This document shows positions 26,219 through 38,849 of a stretch of DNA of 64,000 nucleotides, in pieces. The position numbers and the translations under genes were made by a program. Under the pieces are notes generated by a model. It ran no database searches and was not told the origin of the DNA. It saw nothing but the letters and a program-made list of their open reading frames with translations. The stretch's first letter is position 1, and every line of letters starts with the position of its first letter. Origin of the DNA: Noviherbaspirillum suwonense (GTDB lineage Bacteria > Pseudomonadota > Gammaproteobacteria > Burkholderiales > Burkholderiaceae_D); the NCBI RefSeq assembly GCF_900182955.1, contig NZ_FXUL01000016.1, positions 83,201 to 147,200 of the forward strand. The letters run 5' to 3'.

Positions 26219-27655
26219 ATGACCCCGACCAGCGCGCTGACCCGACTGCTGCCTGCCCTGCTGCTCTGCGCGCTGCCCGGCGTCGTCCAGGCGCCGCCGG
26301 CCATCCCGCCGCAGTCCGCGTTGCGACAGGCCCAGCAAGGCCAGCAGCAGGCGGCGATCGTCTATGCCGGCTCGGACCGGGCATTCCACAACCCGGAGCG
26401 CGGTTTCTACCAGCAGGTCGACTGCAGCAGCGGGCCGCTCGATGCGGGCCGGCTGCGCCAATACCGCCGCGAGCGGCACCAGAGCCTGGTGATGTGCGCC
26501 TTCATCCTCGGCGACGCGCTGGAGCAGGCCATTCCGCCGGCGACGCTGCTGCTGTTCCAGCGCCAGATGGACGCGGTGCGGCAGGCGGGCATGAAAGTGG
26601 TGCTGCGCTTTGCCTACAACTACAGCGACAACGCGCAGGATGCGCGGCCCGACCTGCTGGCGGAGCACCTGGACCAGCTGCGCCCTTACCTGGAACGCAA
26701 CAGCGACGTGATCGCCGTCGTCCAGGCCGGCTTCATCGGCAGCTGGGGCGAATGGGCCAACAGCCGCCATTACGGCAGCGGCACGCTGAGCGAGGAAAAC
26801 TGGCGGGACCGCAAGCGGGTGTTCGACAAGCTGCTGGAAGTGGTGCCCGCCAACCGGAGCGTGCAGCTGCGCACGCCGGACTTCAAGCACCGGCTGGCCG
26901 GCGCCGGCGCGCTGACCATGGAGGATGCATTCCAGCGTACGGCAAGCGCCCGCACCGGCCATCACAACGACTGCTTCCTCGCATCCGAAAACGACTGGGG
27001 CACCTACCGGCGGCTCTCGCCCGCCGGCCCGGATTACCTGGCGGCCGACACTGCCTACGTGCCGATGGGCGGCGAGACCTGCCATTACAACCCGCCGCGC
27101 AGCGACTGCCCGACCGCGCTGCGCGAGATGGCCCGTTTCCACTGGTCCTACCTGAACGGCGCATTCCACGAGGAAGTGCTGAATGCGTGGCGGCTCCAGG
27201 GCTGCGACAGCGATATCGAACGCCGCCTCGGATACCGCATCGGCCTGCGCCACGGCATCTTCGACCGCACGGCGACGCCCGGCGGTCGCCTGCGCCTGCT
27301 GCTGACCCTGCAGAACGACGGCTGGGCCGCGCCCTTCAATCCGCGCGCGGTCGACCTGATCCTGCGCAGCCGCGAGGATGGCGCGGTGCACCGCTTCCCG
27401 CTCGACGCCGAACCGCGCCTGTGGCTGCCGGGCCGCGCCATCGTGCTGCGCCAGGCCGTGGCGCTGCCGCCGTCCCTGCCGCCGGGCGACTACGAGCTGC
27501 TGCTCCACCTGCCCGACCCCGCGCCGTCCCTGCGCGACCGCAGCGACTATGCGATCCGCCTGGCCAATGACGGACTATGGGAAGCCGGGACCGGTTATCA
27601 CCGGCTCAACGCCGGCGTCACTGTCAGCGCCAGCGCCGGGATGGCGCCGGAATGA
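26219..27655 (+). CDS. Secreted DUF4832/DUF4874-type protein
   Basis: 478 residues with a signal peptide (LLPALLLCALPGVVQA). The mature part opens with HNPERGFYQQ and contains [22 protein letters not shown] and RFHWSYLN, a pattern typical of secreted DUF4874/DUF4832 proteins that have a glycoside hydrolase-like barrel followed by a beta-sandwich. Acidic residues in GSWGEW lie where such barrels have catalytic acids, but activity is unproven. A longer, weaker frame begins at 25172; the ATG at 26219 begins the signal peptide. A longer paralogue sits in the polysaccharide locus at 43842. Confidence 0.82.
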   Translation: MTPTSALTRLLPALLLCALPGVVQAPPAIPPQSALRQAQQGQQQAAIVYAGSDRAFHNPERGFYQQVDCSSGPLDAGRLRQYRRERHQSLVMCAFILGDALEQAIPPATLLLFQRQMDAVRQAGMKVVLRFAYNYSDNAQDARPDLLAEHLDQLRPYLERNSDVIAVVQAGFIGSWGEWANSRHYGSGTLSEENWRDRKRVFDKLLEVVPANRSVQLRTPDFKHRLAGAGALTMEDAFQRTASARTGHHNDCFLASENDWGTYRRLSPAGPDYLAADTAYVPMGGETCHYNPPRSDCPTALREMARFHWSYLNGAFHEEVLNAWRLQGCDSDIERRLGYRIGLRHGIFDRTATPGGRLRLLLTLQNDGWAAPFNPRAVDLILRSREDGAVHRFPLDAEPRLWLPGRAIVLRQAVALPPSLPPGDYELLLHLPDPAPSLRDRSDYAIRLANDGLWEAGTGYHRLNAGVTVSASAGMAPE

Positions 27656-27706
27656 CGGCATCGGCGCTGCCGGACGGTCGTTCCAGGCCCGCGCCGCCGC
27701 GCCCGT

Positions 27707-27742
27707 AAAAAAAGCGCTGCAGCCATCGCGGCTGCAGCGCTT
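27707..27742 (-). terminator. Intrinsic terminator of efp
   Basis: On the minus strand AGCGCTGCAGCC pairs with GGCTGCAGCGCT around a 5-base loop and is followed by seven T. It lies 20 bases after the efp stop codon. Confidence 0.93.
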
Positions 27743-27762
27743 ATCGGACCGGCGTTGCGAAA

Positions 27763-28320
27763 TTACTTCGCGCGGCTGCGGTATTCGCCGGTGCGGGTGT
27801 CGATCTCGATCTTGTCGCCCTGGCCGACGAACAGCGGCACATTGACGTTGAAACCGGTTGCGATCTTCGCAGGCTTCAGCACCTTGCCCGAGGTGTCGCC
27901 CTTGACGGCCGGCTCGGTGTAGGTCACTTCGCGCACGACCGTGGTCGGCAGTTCGACGGAAATGGCTTTCTCGTTGTAGAACACCATTTCGCAGGGCATG
28001 CCGTCTTCGAGGTAGTTGATGGCGTCGCCGAGGTTCTCGCCTTCGACTTCGTACTGGTTGTATTCGGTGTCCATGAATACATACAGCGGGTCGGCGAAGT
28101 AGGAATAGGTGGCTTCCTTGCGGTCCAGCGTGACGACGTCGAACTTGTCGTCGGCGCGGTATACGGATTCCAGGCCGGCGTCGGTCAGGAGGTTCTTCAT
28201 CTTCATCTTGCAGACGGAAGAGTTGCGGCCAGACTTGGTGTATTCGGTCTTCAACACCACCATCGGCTCGCCCGATACCATGACGACGTTGCCGACGCGG
28301 ATTTCTTGTGCGGTTTTCAT
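27763..28320 (-). CDS. efp: Elongation factor P
   Basis: 185 residues, the full EF-P length with three beta-barrel domains. EF-P binds between the P and E sites and relieves ribosomes stalled at polyproline stretches. The tip of domain I reads KSGRNSS with Arg at position 32, the form modified by rhamnosylation, not the lysine form modified by EpmA/B. The matching enzyme gene earP lies 1.5 kb away at 29816. The protein is relevant here because proteins with many Pro-containing repeats are encoded nearby. Confidence 0.98.
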   Translation of the reverse strand: MKTAQEIRVGNVVMVSGEPMVVLKTEYTKSGRNSSVCKMKMKNLLTDAGLESVYRADDKFDVVTLDRKEATYSYFADPLYVFMDTEYNQYEVEGENLGDAINYLEDGMPCEMVFYNEKAISVELPTTVVREVTYTEPAVKGDTSGKVLKPAKIATGFNVNVPLFVGQGDKIEIDTRTGEYRSRAK

Positions 28321-28590
28321 AGCTGAATTTAAAAATGGAAAAACGTTGGGGAAATTACGCGGCGTGCTGCCCGGCAGTGCCGCGCGCGGCTTTTATGAAG
28401 TGCCGCTCGCGAAAATTAAAGCCTGCCATTCTAACCGATTTCCCGCGCGAACTGCCAATTCCACGTGGCCTGTCCGCGCCGCGCGCCCGGCGCAGGGCCG
28501 GATCCTGCAGGCAACGGCTGACCGGCCCGCGGCGCCGGCGCATCCGCACGGCCCGGCCAACGCCCCGCCTGCCGGCGGCAATCCCGTCCT

Positions 28591-29622
28591 TCAGAAGATG
28601 TGCCGCATGCCCACCGTGAAACCGCTCGACGTCGCGCCCGGCGCCTGGTTGCTTGAGCCGCCGCTGGACGCGTCGCCGACGGTGAAGGCCGCGGCCGAGC
28701 TGTTCCTGATGCGGCCGTAGGAGGTGTACAGGTTGCTCCGCTTCGACATTGCATAGATATAGCCGATCGCATACTGCTTGGCGTTGCGGTCGCCGGCGGC
28801 CGACTTGTCGCGCTTGTCGACGAAGGACGCCAGCACATTGCCGCCCGCGCCCGCAGCCGCGGACAGGCCGACCATGACGTCGCGGAAATCGGTGCCGGCG
28901 TCGTCCTTTTCCCGCTCGTAGGCCAGGTGCAGCGTGGCCGGGCCGAACTTGTAGGTGCCGCCGACCAGCGACAGCTTGGTGGTGTTGGTCAGCGGAGTGG
29001 TGGCCGACCCGTTGTTGGCATTGTCGTAGGCGGCCGCCAGCGTCAGCGGGCCGTAGGTATAGCCCAGCGAGACGCCATAGGTGCGCGCCCGGGACGGGTC
29101 GCCGGTGACTTCGCCCAGGCCATACAGGAAATTCGCGCCGAAGCCGCCTATCACCGGCGAGTAGTAGGCGATCGAATTGTTGGTGCGCACGGACGACGGA
29201 TTCATCAGGTTGGTTGTCGCGCCGGTCAGGCCGGTGCTGAACGGGTCGATCGCGTCGAGCGCGACGAACAGCGGATTGTATTGCCGCCCCAGGCTGACTG
29301 CGCCGAAGCCGCCTGAAAGCCCGACCCAGCTCTGCCGGCCGAACAGGCTGCCGCCCTGGCGCAGCGTGCCGGTGTCGAGGTCGAAGCCGCTTTCCACCTG
29401 GAAGTTCGCCTTCAGTCCGCCGCCGAGGTCTTCCGCGCCCTTGAAGCCCAGCCGGTTGCCCGACTGCACGCCGGTCGCCATTTTCCACACATTGCCGCCG
29501 GCGTCGCCGGTCTCCCGCGTGATGCCGGCGTCCAGGATGCCGTACACGGTGACGCTGGTTTGCGCATGCGCGACGCCAGCGAATGCGCCTGCCGTCGCCA
29601 GGACAATAGATATTCGTTTCAT
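28591..29622 (-). CDS. Gram-negative trimeric porin
   Basis: 343 residues: signal peptide (ISIVLATAGAFAGVAHAQ), then SVTVYGILDAGI, the signature opening of betaproteobacterial general porins, alternating beta-strand pattern, the GRQ/LGRQYNP loop region, and a C-terminal FTVGMRHIF ending in Phe, required for outer-membrane assembly. The start at 29622 follows AAGGA; 78 upstream codons of open frame have no support. It probably forms a 16-strand diffusion channel. Confidence 0.93.
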   Translation of the reverse strand: MKRISIVLATAGAFAGVAHAQTSVTVYGILDAGITRETGDAGGNVWKMATGVQSGNRLGFKGAEDLGGGLKANFQVESGFDLDTGTLRQGGSLFGRQSWVGLSGGFGAVSLGRQYNPLFVALDAIDPFSTGLTGATTNLMNPSSVRTNNSIAYYSPVIGGFGANFLYGLGEVTGDPSRARTYGVSLGYTYGPLTLAAAYDNANNGSATTPLTNTTKLSLVGGTYKFGPATLHLAYEREKDDAGTDFRDVMVGLSAAAGAGGNVLASFVDKRDKSAAGDRNAKQYAIGYIYAMSKRSNLYTSYGRIRNSSAAAFTVGDASSGGSSNQAPGATSSGFTVGMRHIF

Positions 29623-29815
29623 CGCTTGTTTCCTTGTTTTATTGAACTGCGGAGTGGATATACGCGCGGCAGGTCCGAATGCGAATAGCGACCGGTCAGC
29701 TACAGCATCGTGGAAATGCACACGGTAGAGTTTTGGATTTATCAAACATCGGGCGCTTGCACCGCGACCTTGCGTTGTAGCGGCACAACGGTAACGGCGC
29801 GACGGACGTGAATCG

Positions 29816-30970
29816 CTAGCTTGCGGCGCCTGCGCCTTTCCGGCGTATGAACGCAAGCAGGTTGCCGGTCAGGTCGCCGTGTTCGCGCAGCGTCGCGCAC
29901 CAGCGCGGCATCGCCGCGCCGAAGGCTGGCAGCGCCTGCTCGAACGCCGGCCATGCCGCGCCGACATCGCCGTCGCCGTTCCACGCGTGCCATAGCGCAC
30001 GGCAGGCTGGCGACGCATCCGCCGGCAGCACGCCTGAAAAACGGGCCAGGAATGCGTCGAGCTTGATCCGGTGCGCATCCTCTTCCTGCGGATAGATCTG
30101 CCAGACGAACGGCTTCTGCGCCCACTGCGCCCGCACCATGCTGTCTTCGCCGCGAACGAAATTGAGCTCGCAGCACCAGAGCAGGCAGTCGTAGTCGGCC
30201 TGGTCGACGAAGGGCACGACCTGCAGCGCCAGCCGGCCCTTGCGGACCAGGTCGCCGGGCCGGAGCGTACGCCCGGCCCAGGCGGCAAGCGCCGCAACGG
30301 CCACGCCTTCGGGCGCCAGCACCAGGCTGGCGCGCTCGCTGCGGGACAGCGCGTCCATCAGTGCGGCCACCGGCGCGTCGGGATAGCAGAACAGCGACAC
30401 CAGGCGGTCGCCGGCTTCCGGCTGCACGCCGAGGCCGGCCAGGAAAGCGGCCTGCCGCCGCGGGTCGGCGACAAATGCGGCGCGGCGCTGCGCCAGCCCG
30501 GCCTCTTCCAGCAGGCCGCCGGCGCCGGCGTCGAAGCCGGGGAAGAAAAAATACTTGGTAAGCGGCAGTCGCGGATGCGGCGAAGGCAGGCCGTGGCAGC
30601 CTGCGACCCAGTCTTCCGCGCTCAGGTATTCGAGGTTGATCCAGGCCGGCGCTGCAGGCCGCGCCGCCATCGCGGCCAAGTAGCCGGCCGGCAGTTCGCA
30701 GCCGAAGGCCTCGACCACCGCGTCGGCGACCTCCTCCCCGGCCAATGCGCCCTGCCAGCGGCGCACCGTCACGCCCTGCAGCTGCTGCTCGTCGGCGGCG
30801 GTGTCGACCGCCGCGCAGATGCGGCGAAAGCTTGCCAGGTCGTCGACCCAGAGCCGCACCGCGATGCGATGTTCCGCCGCCAGCTGGCGGGCCAGCCGCC
30901 AGCAGACGCCGATGTCGCCGAAGTTGTCGACGACCCGGCAGAACAGGTCCAGCGTCCTTGGAAAGCTCAT
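29816..30970 (-). CDS. earP: EF-P arginine rhamnosyltransferase EarP
   Basis: 384 residues. EarP transfers rhamnose from dTDP-rhamnose to Arg32 of EF-P. The N-terminal motif VVDNFGDIGV contains the two catalytic-site aspartates (Asp15 and Asp19 here), and the RGEDS motif near the C-terminal half carries the conserved glutamate and donor-binding residues; WINLEYLSAE is also typical. It starts 44 bases after metQ and may be cotranscribed with the methionine transporter genes. Its presence agrees with the Arg32 form of EF-P encoded at 27763. Confidence 0.95.
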   Translation of the reverse strand: MSFPRTLDLFCRVVDNFGDIGVCWRLARQLAAEHRIAVRLWVDDLASFRRICAAVDTAADEQQLQGVTVRRWQGALAGEEVADAVVEAFGCELPAGYLAAMAARPAAPAWINLEYLSAEDWVAGCHGLPSPHPRLPLTKYFFFPGFDAGAGGLLEEAGLAQRRAAFVADPRRQAAFLAGLGVQPEAGDRLVSLFCYPDAPVAALMDALSRSERASLVLAPEGVAVAALAAWAGRTLRPGDLVRKGRLALQVVPFVDQADYDCLLWCCELNFVRGEDSMVRAQWAQKPFVWQIYPQEEDAHRIKLDAFLARFSGVLPADASPACRALWHAWNGDGDVGAAWPAFEQALPAFGAAMPRWCATLREHGDLTGNLLAFIRRKGAGAAS

Positions 30971-31013
30971 CGCGGCATGCAGGGTCGGAAGATGCGGGGG
31001 ACGCGTGGCGCGC

Positions 31014-31814
<801 letters not shown>

Positions 31815-31913
31815 CGGATTCCTTTTTTGGTTGATTGATTCAGCGTTGTTTTCATTCGGCGTCGACGGACGCGATTGAGGATTGAGGATTCAGGGTTGCG
31901 CGCCGGGGCCGCG

Positions 31914-32567
31914 TCAGCGGTGGCGCAGCCGGCGCACCAGCCAGTCGCCGAGCGACTGCACCAGCTGCACGAACACGATCAGGATCAGCACCACCATCAG
32001 CATGACCTCGGGCAGGAAGCGCTGGTAGCCGTAGCGTATGCCGACGTCGCCGAGGCCGCCGCCGCCGATCGCGCCGGCCATCGCCGAGTAGCCGACCAGG
32101 CTGACGAAGGTGATGGTGAGGCCGGCGACGATGCCGGGGAAGGCTTCCGGCACCAGCACCTTGAAGACGATCTGGCGGGTGGTCGCGCCCATCGCCTGCG
32201 CCGCTTCGATCAGGCCGCGGTCGACCTCGGCCAGCGCGGTTTCCACCAGCCGCGCGACGAAGGGCGCGGCGGCGATGGTCAGCGGCACGATGGCGGCGGC
32301 GGTGCCGATCGACGAGCCGACGAAGAAGCGGGTCAGCGGGATCACCGCCACCAGCAGGATGATGAACGGCGTCGAGCGCACCGCGTTCACCACCAGGCCG
32401 CCGATGCGGTTGAAGGCCGGGTTCGGCAGGATGCCGCGGCTATCGGTCAGGTACAGCAGTATGCCCAGCGGCACGCCGATCAGGCCGCCGAGCATGCCGG
32501 CCACGCCGACCATCAGCAGGGTTTCGCCGAAGGCGCGCAGGAACAGGTCGAGCATTTCAGATGACAT
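31914..32567 (-). CDS. metI: Methionine ABC transporter permease
   Basis: 217 residues with five hydrophobic segments and the EAA loop ([22 protein letters not shown]) that docks on MetN. The start at 32567 lies inside the end of metN (11-base overlap), suggesting coupling; a second ATG at 32555 is possible. Confidence 0.95.
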   Translation of the reverse strand: MSSEMLDLFLRAFGETLLMVGVAGMLGGLIGVPLGILLYLTDSRGILPNPAFNRIGGLVVNAVRSTPFIILLVAVIPLTRFFVGSSIGTAAAIVPLTIAAAPFVARLVETALAEVDRGLIEAAQAMGATTRQIVFKVLVPEAFPGIVAGLTITFVSLVGYSAMAGAIGGGGLGDVGIRYGYQRFLPEVMLMVVLILIVFVQLVQSLGDWLVRRLRHR

Positions 32568-33606
32568 GGTTAAGCTCCTCGACAACCACGCCGTGGCTGC
32601 GGAAAAACTGCACGGCTTCGGCGATGTCGGCCGGCTCGCCGCTGGCCAGCACCGCCAGCGAACCGAAAGCCTGGCCCTGTATCTCGTCGATCTGGCCGTG
32701 CAGGATATTGAAGTCCAGCCCGAAGCGCCGCACCGCGTCCGACAGCAGCGGCTGGTCGACCCCGGCGCCGGTGAAGGCGAAGCGGAACAGGTGGTCGCGG
32801 CCGGCGCCGGCGCGGGTCTGCGCCAGCTTCGCGCGCACCCGTTCGAGCACGCCGCGCGGCAATTCCTGCGAAATCACGTCGCCGATCAGCGCGCGCGTGA
32901 CTTCATGCTGCGGCTCGCGGAACACGTCGATCACGCCGCCATGTTCGATCACGCGGCCGGCGTCCATCACCGCCATGCGGTCGCAGACGGCCTTGATCAC
33001 TTCCATCTGGTGCGTGATCAGCACGATGGTCAGGCCCAGCTCGCGGTTGATCCGGCGCAGCAGCTCCAGGATCGAGCGCGTGGTTTCCGGGTCCAGCGCC
33101 GAGGTCGCCTCGTCCGACAGCAGTACCTTGGGCTGGTTGGCCAGCGCGCGGGCGATGCCGACCCGCTGCTTCTGGCCGCCGCTGATCTGCGCCGGGTAGC
33201 GATGCTGCTGCTCGGTCAGGCCGACCAGCTCCAGCAAGGGGCCGACGCGCTTGTCGATGTCGGCCCGCGCCATGCCGGCCAATTCGAGCGGCAGCGCGAC
33301 GTTCTGGCGCACGGTGCGCGAGGACAGCAGGTTGAAATGCTGGAAGATCATACCGATCTCCCGGCGCGCCGCGCGCAGCGCATCGGCGTCGAGCGCGGTC
33401 ATGTCGCGGCCGTCGATCAGGATGCGCCCTTCGCTCGGGCGGTTCAGCATGTTGAGGGTGCGCACCAGCGTGCTCTTGCCGGCGCCGCTGCGACCGATGA
33501 TGCCGAAAATTTCGCCGCGGGCGATCTGCAGGCTGACATCGCGCACCGCGTCGACCGGACCTTCCGCACCGGCAAAGCGCTGGGAGACGTGTTCTATCTG
33601 GATCAT
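32557..33606 (-). CDS. metN: Methionine ABC transporter ATPase
   Basis: 349 residues: Walker [10 protein letters not shown] (about 38-46), signature [15 protein letters not shown], Walker [14 protein letters not shown], and a C-terminal NIL regulatory domain (about 260-349) that in the E. coli protein binds methionine and inhibits transport. First gene of metNIQ. Confidence 0.96.
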   Translation of the reverse strand: MIQIEHVSQRFAGAEGPVDAVRDVSLQIARGEIFGIIGRSGAGKSTLVRTLNMLNRPSEGRILIDGRDMTALDADALRAARREIGMIFQHFNLLSSRTVRQNVALPLELAGMARADIDKRVGPLLELVGLTEQQHRYPAQISGGQKQRVGIARALANQPKVLLSDEATSALDPETTRSILELLRRINRELGLTIVLITHQMEVIKAVCDRMAVMDAGRVIEHGGVIDVFREPQHEVTRALIGDVISQELPRGVLERVRAKLAQTRAGAGRDHLFRFAFTGAGVDQPLLSDAVRRFGLDFNILHGQIDEIQGQAFGSLAVLASGEPADIAEAVQFFRSHGVVVEELNHVI

Positions 33607-33762
33607 GTTCTTATCTGGGCGCAGCGCGCGGCGCGGCGTTGGGAAGCCACCGCAACCGGACTTGCGCGGCGCATTTGCAAAGGCGGCAATTTTAGGGCCA
33701 TCTCACCCTGGCCGGAAATACATTTTTCAACTTGCCATGCGCAAATAAGGCATAAGGCCCGC

Positions 33763-35934
<2,172 letters not shown>

Positions 35935-36093
35935 GGACCGCGGCGCCGGACGGCACGCAAACACGATTGAAATACGGCACAAATACGCGCCGAATTATAG
36001 CAATGAAGTCGGCAATTGTTTCCAGATCGCAGCATTGTTGCGGATTTCTGGCGTAGAATCTGACACTATTTCTATCAGGCAATTAACGAGAAT

Positions 36094-38205
36094 ATGCCGG
36101 TTTCCTGGTCTTCCGTGGCCCGCGCCACGATTTTCCCCCTCTTCCTGCTTGTCGCCTGCGGCGCGCTGCTGCTGGACCCGCTGCCGCTGCAAACCCTGCG
36201 CAACACCATGTTCGACCAATACCAGCGCTGGCAGCCGCGCGCCTACCGGGACGTCGGCGTGCGCATCGTCGACATCGACGACGAAAGCCTGCGCCGCCTC
36301 GGGCAGTGGCCCTGGCCGCGCAGCCAGGTTGCGCAACTGGTGGAGAAACTGCAGGCGGCCGGCGCGGCGTCGGTGGCCTTCGACGTGCTCTTTTCCGAGC
36401 CCGACCGCACCGCGCCGCAGGCGCTGCTGAAGCACTGGATCGTGGCGCCGGACATGGCCGCGCGGCTGGCCGCGCTGGACGACCCCGACGGCCTGCTGGC
36501 GGCGGCGCTGCGGGACGGCCGCACCGTGCTCGGCGTCGCCGCCGTCAACGACGGCAGCGGCCAGCGTCCGCCGGCGCCGCATTTCGGCCTGGTGACGCGC
36601 GGCCCGGACGCCAGCGCGCGGCTGCCCGCGTTCAATGCCGCGATCGGCGCGCTGGCGCCGCTGTCGGCCGCCGCCGCCGGCAATGGCGCGATGACCTTCA
36701 TCCCGAACGCCGACGGCATCGTCCGCCGGGTGCCGCTGATGCTGCGCGCCGGCGACGCGATGCTGCCGTCGCTGGCGGCCGAGGCGCTCCGGGTCGCGGA
36801 GGCCGCGCGGACCGTGGTCATGCATACCGGCGACGACGGCATCGCCGCCTTCGGCATCGGACGGCACACGCTGCCGGTGACGGCGGCCGGCGAGTTCTGG
36901 GTGCATTTCACCCGCGCCGCCAGCGAACGCACGGTGCCGGCCTGGCGGGTGCTCGACGGCAGCGCGCCGGCCGCCGCCATCGACAAGGCCATCGTGCTGG
37001 TGGGCACCTCGGCCCAGGGCCTGCAGGACCTGCGTTTTTCGCCGCTGGGCGGCATCATCCCCGGCGTGGAAGTGCATGCGCAGGCGCTGGAACAGGTGCT
37101 GGCCAGGTCCTGGCTGCAAAGGCCGGCCTGGGCCGGCGCCGCCGAAGCCCTGGCGCTGGTCGCCGGCAGCCTGCTGCTCTACCTGCTGGCGCTGCACAGC
37201 GGCGCATTGCCGGCCGCGCTGGCGGCGCTAGCCATGCTGGCAGCGCTCAACTGGGGCGCATGGCAGGCCTATGCGTCCGGCCGGCTGCTGCTGGACGCCG
37301 CCACGCCCAGCATCGGCATGGCCGGCGCCTTCGTGCTGGCCAGCCTGCTGCGCCACCGCGCCAGCGAACGCCGACAGCGCTGGGTGCGCCAGGCATTCGC
37401 GCGCTACGTGTCGCCCAACCTGGTCGCGCACCTGGTCGACCATCCGCAGCAACTGCAGCTGGGCGGCCGCCGCCAGGATTGCAGCTTCATCTTCACCGAC
37501 CTCGAAGGCTTTACCGGCCTGATGGAAAGCCGCGACCCTGAACAGGCGGTCAGCCTCCTCAACGACTACCTGGAACAGCTGATCCGGATCGCGTTCGAGC
37601 ACGACGGCACGCTGGACCGCATCGTCGGCGACGCCATCGCCATCATGTTCTCCGCGCCCGTGCCGCAACCGGATCACCCGGCGCGGGCGCTGGCCTGCGC
37701 GCTGGCGATGCATCGCTTCGCCGAGGACTATGCCGCCACGCAGCAGGCCCGCGGCATACCGTTCGGCCGGACCCGCATCGGGGTGCATTGCGGCGAGGTC
37801 GTCGTCGGCAATTTCGGGGGGGCGGCCATCTTCGACTACCGGGCGCTGGGCGATCCCGTCAATACCGCTGCGCGCCTCGAGACCCTGAACCGGCACCTGG
37901 GCACCCGCATCTGCGTTTCGGGGGCGATCCGCGCGGCCTGTCCGGATGCGGTGATGCGGCCGGTGGGCGACGTCCTGCTAAAGGGCAAGCGCCAGCCGCT
38001 GGCGGTTTTCGAGCCTTTGGGTGTGGGGTCGGCCGACCTTGCCTACGAAGCTGCGCACGCGTTGCTGGCGGCGGGGGATGTGGACGCATTGCCTGCGTTT
38101 GAGCGGCTGCACGCGGAGCGGCCGGATGATGGGCTGGTGGGGTTTCAGCTGCGCCGCTTGCAACATGGCGAGACTGGCGACATGGTGGTTATGTCGGATA
38201 AATAA
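36094..38205 (+). CDS. CHASE2-domain class III nucleotide cyclase
   Basis: 703 residues: membrane helix at about 10-28, a large periplasmic CHASE2 domain (about 35-320), three hydrophobic segments (about 345-425), and a class III cyclase domain from about 460. The metal-binding aspartates are seen in FTDLEGFTGL and VGDAIAIMF, and the transition-state motif in GDPVNTAARLE. The adenine-reading Lys before VGDA is Arg here (LDRIVGDA). It should make cAMP (or cGMP) from a periplasmic signal, and the window holds two Crp/Fnr-type proteins that could respond. Confidence 0.92.
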   Translation: MPVSWSSVARATIFPLFLLVACGALLLDPLPLQTLRNTMFDQYQRWQPRAYRDVGVRIVDIDDESLRRLGQWPWPRSQVAQLVEKLQAAGAASVAFDVLFSEPDRTAPQALLKHWIVAPDMAARLAALDDPDGLLAAALRDGRTVLGVAAVNDGSGQRPPAPHFGLVTRGPDASARLPAFNAAIGALAPLSAAAAGNGAMTFIPNADGIVRRVPLMLRAGDAMLPSLAAEALRVAEAARTVVMHTGDDGIAAFGIGRHTLPVTAAGEFWVHFTRAASERTVPAWRVLDGSAPAAAIDKAIVLVGTSAQGLQDLRFSPLGGIIPGVEVHAQALEQVLARSWLQRPAWAGAAEALALVAGSLLLYLLALHSGALPAALAALAMLAALNWGAWQAYASGRLLLDAATPSIGMAGAFVLASLLRHRASERRQRWVRQAFARYVSPNLVAHLVDHPQQLQLGGRRQDCSFIFTDLEGFTGLMESRDPEQAVSLLNDYLEQLIRIAFEHDGTLDRIVGDAIAIMFSAPVPQPDHPARALACALAMHRFAEDYAATQQARGIPFGRTRIGVHCGEVVVGNFGGAAIFDYRALGDPVNTAARLETLNRHLGTRICVSGAIRAACPDAVMRPVGDVLLKGKRQPLAVFEPLGVGSADLAYEAAHALLAAGDVDALPAFERLHAERPDDGLVGFQLRRLQHGETGDMVVMSDK

Positions 38206-38289
38206 CGAGGGTTAAGCTGCGATGCTTAAGCCGCCAGAGTTTAATCGGTTATCCGTTTCACGCGGCGACCGTTGCGGTTGTCTTTAGCG

Positions 38290-38401
38290 CCGCGCAGCGA
38301 CAGTTGCGGTTGACGTTCCGCGCAGCGACAGTTGCGTTTGACGTTCCGCGCAGCGACAGTTGCGTTTGACGTTCCGCGCAGCGACAGTTGCGTTTGACGT
38401 T
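38290..38401 (+). repeat. Tandem array, four 28-base units
   Basis: Four contiguous 28-base units each beginning CCGCGCAGCGACAGTTGC, at 38290, 38318, 38346 and 38374, nearly identical, followed by a degenerate fifth and by hexamer (CCGTTG) repeats to about 38500. Units abut without spacers, so this is not CRISPR. Confidence 0.9.
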
Positions 38402-38550
38402 CCGCGCAGCGGACAGTTGCAGTTGTGGTTGCAGTTGCAGTTGCCCGCGCAGCGACAGTTGCCGTTGCCGTTGCCGTTGCCGTTGCAGTTGCCGCTGCTT
38501 GTGAAGTGGCCGTTGCCGTTGCAGTGGGTCCCCGTTGATGACGCCACGTC

Positions 38551-38630
38551 GCTGGTGCCGAAATCGGATAAAGAAGCGTCCGCTGTCTGAGCGAAGCGAG
38601 TTTCGGACGCTTCCCGATTTCGGTGCCAGC
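38551..38630 (+). repeat. Hairpin A of repeat copy 1
   Basis: Outer arms of 17 bases (GCTGGTGCCGAAATCGG and its complement) and inner arms of 10 bases (GAAGCGTCCG and CGGACGCTTC) are perfectly paired, with a 5-base ATAAA bulge on one side and a 21-base loop containing GCGAAGC. A 27-bp stem of this kind is far beyond chance. Confidence 0.9.
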
Positions 38631-38682
38631 GGCGTGGGCACCCCGCGCAGCGGGGCGGCATCTCCGGGGTCGCCTTCTCTTG

Positions 38683-38714
38683 CCTACTTCTCTTGGCGAA
38701 GCAAGAGAAGTAGG
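38683..38714 (+). repeat. Hairpin B of repeat copy 1
   Basis: CCTACTTCTCTTG and CAAGAGAAGTAGG form a perfect 13-bp stem closing a GCGAAG loop (GCGAAGC heptamer at the tip). In copy 2 the stem is changed to a T/A-run version but remains paired. Confidence 0.9.
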
Positions 38715-38849
38715 TCGGCTGCCGGGCCGAAACCCGGCTAGGTCGTCCGGCAGGCCAGCCGGTATTGCTTCATCCGCCAGCAGGTGCACCGTCGCGAAGC
38801 CGCTTTTGCAGTTTGCAACGACTGCACGTCAGGAGAACGCGCCACAGCG

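Larger units (their letters stand above)
38290..38800 (+). repeat. Structured repeat element, copy 1
   Basis: Order: 28-base units, CCGTTG hexamers, a conserved block from about 38493, hairpin A (38551-38630), a CCCCGCGCAGCGGGG palindrome, hairpin B (38683-38714) and hairpin C (GCCGGG/CCCGGC, 38720-38737). Bases 38529-38612 are identical to 63917-64000 of copy 3. The right boundary is approximate. Confidence 0.8.

Noticed and set aside
38290..38401. CRISPR array
   Set aside because: The 28-base units abut directly, with no spacers, and no cas genes are near.
38241..38789. Protein-coding frames in the repeat island (Thr-Ala and Asn-Cys-Arg repeats)
   Set aside because: They are readings of the tandem units and hairpins, with low complexity in every frame.
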